Shown here: positions 7,591 through 15,804 of the stretch, in pieces
Layout: every line of letters begins with the position of its first letter
Numbering within the stretch: the stretch's first letter is position 1
Assembly: GCA_002314455.1 (NCBI GenBank)
Contig: DCFZ01000053.1
Location: forward strand, 1-29,661
DNA: 29,661 nt
DNA from: Lentisphaeria bacterium UBA1791
GTDB lineage: Bacteria; Verrucomicrobiota; Lentisphaeria; Victivallales; Victivallaceae
Direction of reading: 5' to 3'
Program-made: the position numbers and the translations under genes
The notes under the pieces: model-generated
Told to the model about the DNA's origin: nothing
The model's database searches: none
Seen by the model: the letters and a program-made list of their open reading frames with translations, nothing else

Positions 7591-9660
7591 CTACCTGACG
7601 CGCAGGACAAGCGGCGCGTAACAGGCAACTTGCGCATCGACGATGATCCCGTCGGCATTCTGCGTGAAGTTGAGCTTCTTATAGATGCCGTCGCAGTCGA
7701 GAAATTCCACAGAATTGACCTTTTTTTCCGTGCGCAGATCGACCTCGGTCATCGCGTCGAAGCTCAAGTTGACGAGCGCGAGCAAATATCCCCCCTGATC
7801 GTGTTTGCCGCAACGCAGGCATACCGGCTGATCTTCGCCGATGTAAAACGGCACCAATTCGGGATCGAGGCGGCGGAAAAGCTTCACATACAGGCGTTTG
7901 AGTTCCGGCCATTCGTCGTTGACGCGCGAAACGCCGACCGCCATCGCGCGGGTGGCGACGGTGCCGCCGTAGGGATTTTGGTAAACAATCATACCGGGAC
8001 CGAGCTTGGCGCCCAGATTTTCCGCGCCCTCGCCGGGGATGACTTGAGTCCAGACTTCCGCCTTGGGCGAAACTTGCGTCAGATTGGGCACCTTGCCGTT
8101 GGATTCAAAGTAGATCCGGTGTTTTTTACCCGTACACTCAACCTCCATCCAAGGGTAGGATTCCTCCACTTTGGGCACACAGCCGAGGTAATCCGCCATA
8201 CCGCGGCGGGCAATCTCAAGCGCGGCGTAACCGTCGACGACCGCCTTGCCGCTCAAAACGCGCTTCATTTCCTGATCGGTCATCGCCTTGGCGATCTGAT
8301 CGTTGACGAGGTAGACGCGGTCACCGCCGATGAAGTCATACTGCGCGGGAATGCCGTAGCGGTTGAGCTGCAACACCTGCATATCCATCACGAAGCCGAC
8401 GCCGCTTGAAGTGTGCGTCGCATTGAAGCGCTCTTTTTCGTTGATGATCGGCGTCGTCGGGCCCAGCCACGTGATGTGCGGCATTTCCGCAAGCAACGCA
8501 TTGTAAAACCCCTGATTCTTTTTGATGATCGCTTCGTATTCGCGGTTGGATTCCTGAACGTCCTTGTTGAGCAGATTATAGAGCCAGAGTTTCGCGCCGC
8601 TCATCCCGTAGAGGATGCCGCCCGTGATGTGGCTGTGCATGCTGATCGCGCTCTTGGAAAAACGGTGGCGGTTGAGCGTGTCGCTCTCGTCGAGCAAATG
8701 ATCGACCTCGCCCGCCATCTTGGCGGCGTAGGCGCCGCGGTACATCACGATGTTGAACTGCTGCGGCTCAAGTTCCTGAAAATTGGCGTTGTGAATGCGC
8801 AAAAAGGATTCGTTTTTGCCGGCGAGCGCGCGGGCGATGTCGCCCGCCATAATGTTTTCAGCGCCGCCCGAGCAGTAGCCGCAGGGGATCGAGGGGTCGA
8901 CTTCGTCGATCGCGTCGCGGATGAGTTTCGCGTGGGCGAGAAGCGTCTCGCGGCGTACTTGCTCGTAAATCTGAACGCAGGGATCGTCGGCGGACGCCTT
9001 TTCAAGGTAGGCGACAAGTTCGCGGTCGTTGGCGAATTTGCGCGGCATTCTCTCGTTGTAGATCTTCATATGGATCGGGCAGAAGCACTCCGCGCCGTAG
9101 GCGCTGTTGTTGACCATGCGGAAATCGTCGTCCATCAAGAAGAATGCGGGGCTTTGTTTCGCAAAGAGCACGATCGCATCGTGGATGTGTTTGCGGAATT
9201 TCGGATCGGCAAGGCACATGCGGAAATTGGTTTCGCCCAACTGATTGACGGTGTACTGCATCGGCTCGTAGGTCATTTTGATGCAGGTTTTCCACCCCTG
9301 ACCGACCGAAGTCGTGATGAGGATGCCGGGTTTGACCGCGCTTCCTTCCAAGCCCGCTTTCAATTTGCCGAAAGCGGCGGCGTCCATCGCCGTCATTTCA
9401 AGGCGGCGGCTCGGGTAAATCATAAATAAATACGCAGGGCGGTCGACCGAAGTCGCGGCGTAGGCGCGCTTGGCGTCTTCGATCATAAAGTCGATGGCGT
9501 CGGGGTAGAAGTTGTTGATGCTGATGAAAAGCATCTTTTTGGCGTCGCTATTGGCGAGCACCGGAGAATTTTCCACCGTCGGCACAACTTTGCTCTGACA
9601 ACCGGCGACACCGAGCGTCATTGCCGCGACCAGCGCGGCATTCAACCACATCGTTTTCAT
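7591..9660 (-). CDS. Large lipoprotein, probable glycoside-hydrolase-like barrel, family unassigned
   Basis: The 689-residue product starts with a lipoprotein signal (MKTMWLNAALVAAMTLGVAGC), with Cys at residue 21, so it should be lipidated and anchored in the envelope after Sec export. The body reads as an enzyme. Residues 40-430 look like an alternating beta/alpha barrel, with FFLMDDDFRMVNN near residue 175 and SGGAENIMAGD near residue 265 as acidic loops. Residues 430-560 look like the amidotransferase-like domain seen in GH42-type and related proteins (YGIPAQYDFIGGDRVYLV). A beta domain closes the chain. Specific family membership is not recognised. AAGGGG lies 9 bases before the ATG and a strong promoter precedes it. 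It is downstream of an MFS permease gene on the same strand, fitting a role in sugar capture, but this is inference. Confidence 0.65.
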   Translation of the reverse strand: MKTMWLNAALVAAMTLGVAGCQSKVVPTVENSPVLANSDAKKMLFISINNFYPDAIDFMIEDAKRAYAATSVDRPAYLFMIYPSRRLEMTAMDAAAFGKLKAGLEGSAVKPGILITTSVGQGWKTCIKMTYEPMQYTVNQLGETNFRMCLADPKFRKHIHDAIVLFAKQSPAFFLMDDDFRMVNNSAYGAECFCPIHMKIYNERMPRKFANDRELVAYLEKASADDPCVQIYEQVRRETLLAHAKLIRDAIDEVDPSIPCGYCSGGAENIMAGDIARALAGKNESFLRIHNANFQELEPQQFNIVMYRGAYAAKMAGEVDHLLDESDTLNRHRFSKSAISMHSHITGGILYGMSGAKLWLYNLLNKDVQESNREYEAIIKKNQGFYNALLAEMPHITWLGPTTPIINEKERFNATHTSSGVGFVMDMQVLQLNRYGIPAQYDFIGGDRVYLVNDQIAKAMTDQEMKRVLSGKAVVDGYAALEIARRGMADYLGCVPKVEESYPWMEVECTGKKHRIYFESNGKVPNLTQVSPKAEVWTQVIPGEGAENLGAKLGPGMIVYQNPYGGTVATRAMAVGVSRVNDEWPELKRLYVKLFRRLDPELVPFYIGEDQPVCLRCGKHDQGGYLLALVNLSFDAMTEVDLRTEKKVNSVEFLDCDGIYKKLNFTQNADGIIVDAQVACYAPLVLRVR

Positions 9661-9703
9661 ATTTCAAGCCCCTTTTTTGTGTAAAAAATAACGCACATGG
9701 TTT

Positions 9704-9732
9704 ACTATACCACAAGTTGCCTGAGTTTGCAA
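9704..9732 (-). promoter_or_regulatory. Promoter of the lipoprotein gene
   Basis: On the minus strand TTGCAA (9732-9727) is 17 bases from TATAGT (9709-9704). It lies between the MFS gene and the lipoprotein gene, so the latter can be transcribed independently. Confidence 0.6.
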
Positions 9733-9746
9733 GCGGCGATGCCGAT

Positions 9747-10910
9747 TCAGCGGTTCGATTTCCGGCTTTGGCGGAAAAAGAGCCGGATTACGACGACGGC
9801 GGTCATCAATGCGAGCGCGGTGCAAAGATAAAAGGGCGTGGCGCTGACCCGGCGCGAAGCGGTCATAGCGACGCCGAGTCCGCAAAGCGACATCACGCCG
9901 ATGACGGATTCGTTGATCGAAGCGTATCGCCCTTCTTTGCCCAAATGGACGAGTCCGTGAAACGTCGCGTAGCAGAGGATCGCGCCATAGGCGATGCCGA
10001 AAAGAGCGCCACCGAGGTAAAATCCCCACGCCGTGCGCAAAAAGCCGAAGCACAGCAATGCGCACAGCAACAGCGCGAAGATCGCAAAAAGCGAACTTGC
10101 GCGGTACATCCAATAGCGCGAGCGCGCCAGCAAAAATGCGGTGATGCAACTGGTCAAGCCGACAAAAGCCAGCGCATTGCCGCACTCCTTTTCGCTGAAG
10201 CCGATGCAGACGCCGTGAAAGGGCACGTTGTTGTTGATCATCGCACTGCAGACCGAGAGCAATCCGGCGAGGATCCAGCCGGTCACGACGAGATTGGGAC
10301 GACCTTCGTAATGGGCGGCGAAATTGCCGAAACCGCCTTCGGTCGCACCGGCTTTCGCCTCGGGGAAACACCGGTCGACGACCGGCGGCAGCGTCATCAT
10401 CACCACACCGACGGCGATGGCGAGCGCCATGCAGAAATTAAGACCGATGTTCGCGCAGATCGCGGAAGCGGCGGCAATGCCGAGCCCCGCCATCACGACG
10501 TAGGTGGAGGCGGCTTTCATCGTGCCGCCGTGGGGAGACCACGTTTTCAACCGCTTGATCAAAATCTGCGACGGCACGGCGTAGAGCGCGGCGGACAAGC
10601 CGTTGAGCGAACGGCAGATTGCAAGCAGTAAATAGGAATGGCAAAAAAGCGAGATCAAGCCGGTTGCGACGATGACGACGCCGCTCAACTGGATGATCTT
10701 TGCCGCGTTTCTTTCTGAAACCAAACGCCCGACGACAAACGAGCAAAGGGCGTAAAAGACGCTCCACCCGACGCCGGGAAGCATCACTTCCCACCCCTGA
10801 TACCCCTGAACGGAAAGTTTATAGATGATGACAAACGTGATCCCGTAGGCGGAAAATCCGTAAAACGCCGGCGTCGCATAGGTGATCCGGCGCAGTAAAT
10901 CGGCAAACAT
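9747..10910 (-). CDS. Major facilitator superfamily transporter
   Basis: This 387-residue membrane protein has about eleven or twelve hydrophobic segments spaced as in MFS permeases. FVVGRLVSERNAAKI near residue 60 matches the loop 2-3 region (the place of the GxLaDrxGrr motif), and SRNGLSAAL-like sequence (CRSLNGLSAALYAVP) near residue 100 matches TM4. A central loop of about 30 residues (DRCFPEAKAGATEGGFG) divides the two halves. It acts in the inner membrane; the solute is unknown, but the surrounding hydrolase genes suggest a sugar or sugar derivative. CAGGAG precedes the ATG, and a TATATT box lies upstream at 10948-10943 without a good -35. A palindrome at 10968-10979 could be an operator. 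The next gene downstream is the lipoprotein enzyme. Confidence 0.8.
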   Translation of the reverse strand: MFADLLRRITYATPAFYGFSAYGITFVIIYKLSVQGYQGWEVMLPGVGWSVFYALCSFVVGRLVSERNAAKIIQLSGVVIVATGLISLFCHSYLLLAICRSLNGLSAALYAVPSQILIKRLKTWSPHGGTMKAASTYVVMAGLGIAAASAICANIGLNFCMALAIAVGVVMMTLPPVVDRCFPEAKAGATEGGFGNFAAHYEGRPNLVVTGWILAGLLSVCSAMINNNVPFHGVCIGFSEKECGNALAFVGLTSCITAFLLARSRYWMYRASSLFAIFALLLCALLCFGFLRTAWGFYLGGALFGIAYGAILCYATFHGLVHLGKEGRYASINESVIGVMSLCGLGVAMTASRRVSATPFYLCTALALMTAVVVIRLFFRQSRKSNR

Positions 10911-10967
10911 AAAAGTGCGCTCCTGAAGTTGAAACTATTTATAATATAGCATCGGGCGCAGTATAAA

Positions 10968-10979
10968 AAAAGCGCTTTT
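10968..10979. promoter_or_regulatory. 12-bp palindrome, possible LacI-family operator
   Basis: AAAAGCGCTTTT is a perfect palindrome with the central AAAGCGCTTT shape known from LacI/CcpA-family operators. It lies between the divergent MFS and exported-phosphatase genes. A second AGCGCTTTT occurs at 11020-11028, inside the promoter spacer of the plus-strand gene. No LacI-type regulator gene is in the window. Confidence 0.35.
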
Positions 10980-11013
10980 GCGCCATTTTATTGCAACATC
11001 CGGCAAACTTTTC

Positions 11014-11042
11014 TTGCAGAGCGCTTTTTTCCGGATTATATT
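11014..11042 (+). promoter_or_regulatory. Promoter of the exported endonuclease/exonuclease/phosphatase-fold gene
   Basis: TTGCAG (11014-11019) is 17 bases from TATATT (11037-11042), and the ATG follows at 11084. The spacer contains an AGCGCTTTT element that also occurs at 10971. Confidence 0.6.
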
Positions 11043-11083
11043 ACCAAAGTAATTATTCACACCATAAAAGATGAGGTAAAGCG

Positions 11084-11932
11084 ATGAATATTCTGCCAAA
11101 AATCTTCCTTCTCATCGGCGGACTTTCCGCCGTCAGTTGTCTTGCCGTTCCGGCGGAAAAAGAATCGCCCTTCATCGCCGCGACGTTCAACGTCCGCGTC
11201 GACGTCGACAAATCCCCCTACACGTGGGCGGAGCGGCTGCCGCGGTGCAGAGAAATCATTCAAAAGAACAACATCGACATCCTCGGCTTGCAGGAACCGA
11301 GGATCGAGCAACTCGAAAGCCTCGTCGAAAATTCAGCGTACGACTACATCGGCGGCGGCCGCGAAGATTTCAAGCGCAAGGGGGAATTCAGTTGCATCCT
11401 CTACCGCAGATCGCGTTTCACTTGTCTGCAAAGCGGCACGTTCGGGCTCTCGGAAACGCCGGATCAGCCCGGCGTGCGTTCGTGGGGCAGCGCCTGCCCG
11501 CGCATCGCGACGTGGGGGCTCTTTCGCGACAAGGCGACGGGCAAGGAATTCATCTATTACAACACCCACTTGGATCACCGCAGTGAACTCGCCCGGTGCG
11601 AGGGGATCAGACAACTGGTCGCCCACGCGAAAAAATACGCGACCGGCAAACCGATCATGATCTCGGGGGATTTCAACGCCTACCCGGATTCGGAAACCTA
11701 CCGGACCGCGCAATCGCTGCTTCGCGACAGCAATACAATCTCGTTGACGCCGCACACGGGCCCCGCCAACACCTTTCACAACTGGGGCAAAGGCAAGGCC
11801 ACCCGACCGATCGATTTCATCTTTGTTTCCGACGAATTTCAGGTGCAGAGCCACCGCACGGACGATCGTCTGGTCGACGGCAAGTACGCTTCCGACCACT
11901 TCCCCGTCGTCGTCACGCTGACGCTCCGCTGA
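11084..11932 (+). CDS. Exported endonuclease/exonuclease/phosphatase-fold hydrolase
   Basis: This 282-residue protein begins with an export signal of about 22 residues. Cys near residue 19 (AVSC) could also make it a lipoprotein, though the lipobox is not ideal. The mature part shows the phosphoesterase fold motifs in order: TFNVRVD near 31-37, LGLQEP near 69 (metal-binding Glu), YYNTHLDH near 161 (catalytic His), SGDFNAYP near 193 (Asp/Asn pair), PIDFIFVS near 243 and SDHFPVVV near 270 (Asp-His). These are the residues expected for metal-dependent cleavage of phosphodiesters or phosphomonoesters. Exported relatives are often annotated only as EEP-family proteins, so the substrate (nucleic acid, phospholipid, phosphosugar) is open. 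It has its own promoter and converges on the next gene with a 24-base gap. Confidence 0.85.
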   Translation: MNILPKIFLLIGGLSAVSCLAVPAEKESPFIAATFNVRVDVDKSPYTWAERLPRCREIIQKNNIDILGLQEPRIEQLESLVENSAYDYIGGGREDFKRKGEFSCILYRRSRFTCLQSGTFGLSETPDQPGVRSWGSACPRIATWGLFRDKATGKEFIYYNTHLDHRSELARCEGIRQLVAHAKKYATGKPIMISGDFNAYPDSETYRTAQSLLRDSNTISLTPHTGPANTFHNWGKGKATRPIDFIFVSDEFQVQSHRTDDRLVDGKYASDHFPVVVTLTLR

Positions 11933-11956
11933 TTGCTTCGGGCGCGCCGCGGGCGG

Positions 11957-14737
11957 CTATTTCGTCAGGATGATCAGCGATTTCGGCGCGACGCGCGTCG
12001 GCATTTTGCCGTCGAGCAAAGTCGTTTTGCCGTTTGCCGTCAGCGAATAAGGCCGGAAATCAGCAGGCACTTTGGCGTGGAAATCGTCGACGCCGTCCCA
12101 GAAGAAAAACGCCGCCGTTTTGTCGCTGATCCAGCTCGTGCCAAACGCCGTTTCGCGGATAAAGGGCATTCCGCCCGCGAGCAACTGATTGATCGGCCGC
12201 ACGAAAGCAAGTTCCTCGTCGATCAATTTTTGCGCCCCGACGAAATCGTCGAAATCAAAGACTTTGCCGTCGAGGAAAAGCGGCGTAAAGATATCGTACA
12301 TCGCCAGCCGGAAGTGGTCGCAGCGGAAGCCCGCCGCGTCGATCTGCGCCCCGATCATCGCAAATTCGTTGCCGACAGGCTTGTAGTAATCGTTCTCGCG
12401 GAAAATGTAGCCGTCCACGACGCAGGGATTCATCCCCTCGGTCACCACCCAGCCGCCGAAATCGAAGTGCTTTTGGAAAATTTTCATCTGCCCGTCGAGC
12501 GCGATCGGCGAAGTCGGCGTGCCGAAGTTGACACCGCTTGACGCCGCGCCGCCCATATCGTACCAGACCGAACCGAGTCCCTGCTGAAACATCCCTTCGA
12601 CGACGCAGAGGTGCCACTTGACGAATTCGGCGTTGTTGACGTCGCCGATGCGGAAGTGGTCAAAGTAGGTCGCAAGGTTGCCCTTTTCGTCCTTCAAGTA
12701 CCATTCGGGGTGTTCCAAGACCGTCGGCGAATCACCGGGCGAGTGACAGCAGGCAAACCACGTATAGCCTTTCATGCCGTACTTTTTGGGAATGCCGAGA
12801 TATTCCAAAACGCTGTCGTCGGCAAATTGCTCCATCTCGGTCGGCACGCTGGTCAGGCGGAAAAAGTCGTACCCCGCCTTGGCGGCGAAACCGGCGACCG
12901 CTTCGGTTTCCTCCCGGTTGCAGGTGTTGCGGTGACCGGCGACCGGCCGCGCAAAGGTTTCAGGAAATCCCGCCTTGGCGCGCAACGTCTTGCGTAAAAA
13001 TTGATAGGCGGCGATCCAGTCGTTGCTCGTGTTGTATTTGGCGTCGCCGATCATCTGCCAGTAAACGGGCGTCGACTGCGGCGCATTGACGCGGCCGAAG
13101 CGGAAAGTCGCCCTGCCCCGGGCAAGTTTACTGCCTTTGTAAGCGTGGTACTCGAGCGCCGTCGATTGGACTTCGGCGACGAATTCAAACAAGACCGCGT
13201 CGTCGCCCTCCAGCCAGCCGAAAGGCTGACCGTCGCTGAAAAAGCCCCATCTCCGGGTGTCGGCGTCGACCTTGCCCGTCATATCGTATTCGACGTAGCC
13301 GCGCGGCATCTGATAACAGGCGAAGCGGCGGAAACGCCGGTTGGCAAGATCGACCTGATAGGTGATCGCGATCTCGGCGAGCAAGTGATTGGGCAGTTTC
13401 GTCAGCGCGACCTGCTGACCGATGCCGGCAAAGCGCCGGCCGTCGATTTCCGCCTCGCCGGTCACGAATTTCCAGGTGTAGGCGCTGCCGTCGTTGGCGA
13501 CGACTTCGATCGTCGCCGCGTCGCCGCCGGTAAGTTTCGCGACCTTCCAGAGCGCCGTCGAGCGGCGCGCCGCCGTTTTGACGCCGACCGCTTCGGCGGT
13601 CAGGGAATCGACCTTATCCGCCTTTTGCGGAAAGGCGATCTGCGGGATCCGCATATTTTGAATGTACGGTTTTTTCGCCCCGGGGTAGAAAACATCGACT
13701 TTGTCGCCGTGGACAAAAATTTTGTACCCGTTGCTGAAAAAGAACGTGTTGTCTTTCAATTCGACGCGCGCGGGCACTTGTTTCATCTGAAACACGGGCG
13801 CCGTCAATTCGACGTCGGCCCGGGCGATCGTTTCGGGCGTCAATTCCTGCACGTACTTTTTGAGCGTTTTATCGAGATCGACGCGGGAATCGATCGCGCC
13901 CAAACCGGCGATCGCGGAAACGAGGCGCGTCGCATACGCCCAGGTGTAGAGCTGACGCGACTGCGGCAGACGGTTGTATTCGGCGTTCCAGTAAATCACC
14001 TTGCCCTTGCCGTAGGCTTTTTCGGCGAGGTAGACGCCGATTGCGTGATTGCCCTCGTCGGTGATCGCGGAAAGCATTTTTGCGTTTTTTGCCAGCGCGA
14101 CGTTGCGGAACCCGGTGAAAAGCTTCCACCTTTCAGGGAGCGCCGCAAACATTTTTTCCTGCGGGCGTTGCGCATAAAAATCGCCCGCGTCGATCATTTC
14201 CATCTCGTCGGAACCGGTACAGCGCACGACGGGCATCAGATCGCCGAGCGTTTCCGGCACGTTGAAAGTCACAATGAGTGCGCCGCCCGCCGAAACGAAT
14301 TTTTTCAGTTTTTCGACGCGCTCCGGCGTAAAAAGCTTCGTCTGATTTTCGGGACTCATCAAATTGACGAAAACGACCTTGTAGCTCGCGAGGTTGTCGA
14401 ATTCCGGCGTGATGCCGTCGAGCGGCTCGGGTTCGCGCGGATCGTCGGGGGTGATCTTGATGCTCGCCCCGCTCAAGCCCGCGAGGTAAACGCCGTTGAG
14501 CAGATTGACGCGGTAGCCCGCCTGAATGAAAATTTTGGCAAAATCGTTGGCGAGCCACGGCCGCCCGCCGCACAAAAGGAGCATTTCCGGGCCTTTTCCG
14601 GTCGACTCCGGACGCCGGTACATACCCTCCAAGACCTGCCCTTTCTGATAAAGTTTTTCCAATTCCTTGCTTTGCGGGGCGGAAAAAACGCTGAATGCGA
14701 CAAAAATGGTCAAGAGCGGGGTCAAAAAAGTTTTCAT
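11957..14737 (-). CDS. Large exported protein: amidotransferase-like domain plus glycoside-hydrolase-like barrel
   Basis: I take the ATG at 14737 because AAAGGAG precedes it and it begins a good Sec signal (MKTFLTPLLTIFVAFSVFSA); an in-frame GTG at 14758 lacks support. The 926-residue protein has an N-terminal Rossmann-like domain (about 30-300; MLLLCGGRPWLANDF, FVSAGGALIVTFN) resembling the trimerisation/amidotransferase domains of GH42 and ThuA-like proteins. A long beta-rich middle (about 330-600) is followed by a barrel (about 610-880). Barrel strands include GYDFFRLTSVP, GLGSVWYDMGG and GWVVTEGMNP, where an Asp and a Glu sit at strand ends as in retaining or inverting hydrolases. Domain order is unusual, with the amidotransferase-like part first. 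The family is not recognised. It lies downstream of the AraC gene on the same strand, which may link its control to that regulator. Confidence 0.65.
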   Translation of the reverse strand: MKTFLTPLLTIFVAFSVFSAPQSKELEKLYQKGQVLEGMYRRPESTGKGPEMLLLCGGRPWLANDFAKIFIQAGYRVNLLNGVYLAGLSGASIKITPDDPREPEPLDGITPEFDNLASYKVVFVNLMSPENQTKLFTPERVEKLKKFVSAGGALIVTFNVPETLGDLMPVVRCTGSDEMEMIDAGDFYAQRPQEKMFAALPERWKLFTGFRNVALAKNAKMLSAITDEGNHAIGVYLAEKAYGKGKVIYWNAEYNRLPQSRQLYTWAYATRLVSAIAGLGAIDSRVDLDKTLKKYVQELTPETIARADVELTAPVFQMKQVPARVELKDNTFFFSNGYKIFVHGDKVDVFYPGAKKPYIQNMRIPQIAFPQKADKVDSLTAEAVGVKTAARRSTALWKVAKLTGGDAATIEVVANDGSAYTWKFVTGEAEIDGRRFAGIGQQVALTKLPNHLLAEIAITYQVDLANRRFRRFACYQMPRGYVEYDMTGKVDADTRRWGFFSDGQPFGWLEGDDAVLFEFVAEVQSTALEYHAYKGSKLARGRATFRFGRVNAPQSTPVYWQMIGDAKYNTSNDWIAAYQFLRKTLRAKAGFPETFARPVAGHRNTCNREETEAVAGFAAKAGYDFFRLTSVPTEMEQFADDSVLEYLGIPKKYGMKGYTWFACCHSPGDSPTVLEHPEWYLKDEKGNLATYFDHFRIGDVNNAEFVKWHLCVVEGMFQQGLGSVWYDMGGAASSGVNFGTPTSPIALDGQMKIFQKHFDFGGWVVTEGMNPCVVDGYIFRENDYYKPVGNEFAMIGAQIDAAGFRCDHFRLAMYDIFTPLFLDGKVFDFDDFVGAQKLIDEELAFVRPINQLLAGGMPFIRETAFGTSWISDKTAAFFFWDGVDDFHAKVPADFRPYSLTANGKTTLLDGKMPTRVAPKSLIILTK

Positions 14738-14829
14738 AAAAAGCACTCTCCTTTGCACTTTTAACCTACATCCATTTTACGCAAAGTAAAGGTCAATATC
14801 GTGCTTTGGATGATAAAATTGTGCCGTTT
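14738..14829. other. Intergenic region between the AraC gene and the large exported protein gene
   Basis: It contains an inverted repeat TTTAC-N5-GTAAA (14776-14790), which could be an operator, and the AAAGGAG ribosome site of the downstream gene. No convincing promoter or terminator was found, so cotranscription with the AraC gene is possible. Confidence 0.35.
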
Positions 14830-15627
14830 TTACCGCGGCTTGTTTTCTTCCCGGTAGGCGCGGGGGGAAACGCCGGAAAACTTTTTGAAGCTGCGCGTGA
14901 AGTCGATCGCCGAGGCGAAACGGCAGGTGTACTGGATCTCCTTGATGCGCATCGCCGTGCCGCGCAGCATTTCGGCGGCGCGGAGCATCCGCTCGCGGGC
15001 GAGGTATTCGCGCGGCGTATGATCGAATTTTTCGCGGAAAAGCCGCCGCAGATGGTCGGTCGTGATCGCGCGTTCGCGGGCGATCTCGTCAAAGTCGTAG
15101 TCGGCAAAGGGTTCGCCGCGCAACTGCGATGCGAGTAAACTCAATTCGTAGGGATCGGCGGCGCGATCTTCCGCCTTGCGTCCCGCACGGAAACCGAGGG
15201 CGATCATCGTTTCCATCAAGGCGACCATATCGGGGTGGTTGACCTCGGGATCGCTCCGGTAAAGGCGCATCAGATGGAGAAAATCTTCCGCCATTTCCGC
15301 GGGATCGACCGGGCGGAACATCCCGGCGGGAAACATCGCGTCGAGCGCGTCGAGCATCCGGCAACTGCGCGCGCCGGAAAAATCGACGTAAAGATGTTCG
15401 ATCTTGCCGTTGGCTGAAGTCAGAAACCGGAAATGATCCCCCTCCTTGAGCCAGAAACAGGCGGGCGCTTCCAGCGCGATCTTGCGCCCCGCTCTTTCCA
15501 CCACCAGATGTCCGGTGCGGATAAATTCAAAGGAATTGCTTTCCGTCACCATCTCGTCGCTGCGCCAGTTGTCGAGCCAATGGTGCAAAACAATGCGGAA
15601 AATAAGATCGTCAAAGTAATTTTTCAT
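14830..15627 (-). CDS. AraC-family transcriptional regulator
   Basis: The start at 15627 is chosen because AGGAG lies 7 bases upstream and the N-terminus (MKNYFDDLIFRIVLHHW) is typical; an in-frame ATG at 15675 lacks a ribosome site and falls in a possible operator. The 265-residue protein has an N-terminal beta-rich sensor half (VTESNSFEFIRTGHLVVERAG, a cupin-like pattern) and a C-terminal pair of helix-turn-helix units. The first contains TTDHLRRLFREKFDHTPREYL and the second FASAIDFTRSFKKFSGVSP followed by RAYR, the AraC signature. Such proteins usually activate genes for carbohydrate use when a sugar or derivative binds. It is divergent from the ceramidase-fold operon, and repeats next to that operon's -35 box look like its sites. 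It may also control the downstream exported hydrolase. Confidence 0.9.
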   Translation of the reverse strand: MKNYFDDLIFRIVLHHWLDNWRSDEMVTESNSFEFIRTGHLVVERAGRKIALEAPACFWLKEGDHFRFLTSANGKIEHLYVDFSGARSCRMLDALDAMFPAGMFRPVDPAEMAEDFLHLMRLYRSDPEVNHPDMVALMETMIALGFRAGRKAEDRAADPYELSLLASQLRGEPFADYDFDEIARERAITTDHLRRLFREKFDHTPREYLARERMLRAAEMLRGTAMRIKEIQYTCRFASAIDFTRSFKKFSGVSPRAYREENKPR

Positions 15628-15655
15628 TCTGGAACTCCTGTTTTTACCATAACAC

Positions 15656-15673
15656 GGAAAATCAGAATTTTCC
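15656..15673. promoter_or_regulatory. Inverted repeat in the AraC gene upstream region
   Basis: GGAAAAT-CAGA-ATTTTCC is a perfect 7+4+7 inverted repeat. It overlaps a possible promoter of the AraC gene (minus-strand TGGAAA, 18 bases, TATGGT), so binding here could repress that gene. The link to a specific protein is inference. Confidence 0.35.
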
Positions 15674-15678
15674 ATCTT

Positions 15679-15727
15679 TTTTGATAAAAAATGTCGACTT
15701 TTGATAACAATTACCCAAAAATGTCAA
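15679..15727. promoter_or_regulatory. Direct repeats, candidate AraC-regulator binding sites
   Basis: TTTTGATAA occurs at 15679-15687 and 15699-15707, a period of 20 bases (about two helical turns). AAAAATGTC occurs at 15687-15695 and 15717-15725, a period of 30. The last copy abuts the -35 box at 15728. AraC-type activators often bind paired direct repeats next to or overlapping -35. Confidence 0.5.
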
Positions 15728-15756
15728 TTGCAATTTCATCCGACGGGAGGTATGGT
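15728..15756 (+). promoter_or_regulatory. Promoter of the ceramidase-fold/DegT/isomerase operon
   Basis: TTGCAA (15728-15733) is 17 bases from TATGGT (15751-15756). The -10 box is weaker than at other promoters in the window, as expected if an activator is needed. Confidence 0.5.
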
Positions 15757-15804
15757 AAAGGCATGACGGAAATTTTTACCCTGCCGAAAAAAGGAGATAT
15801 TGGA

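Noticed and set aside
13001..14764. 587-codon plus-strand open frame
   Set aside because: It is antisense to the exported hydrolase-like gene and has the Arg/Asp-rich composition of a shadow frame in GC-rich DNA.
15691..15804. N-terminal extension of ceramidase-fold copy 1
   Set aside because: It would be translated through the operator and promoter region and would bury the signal peptide.
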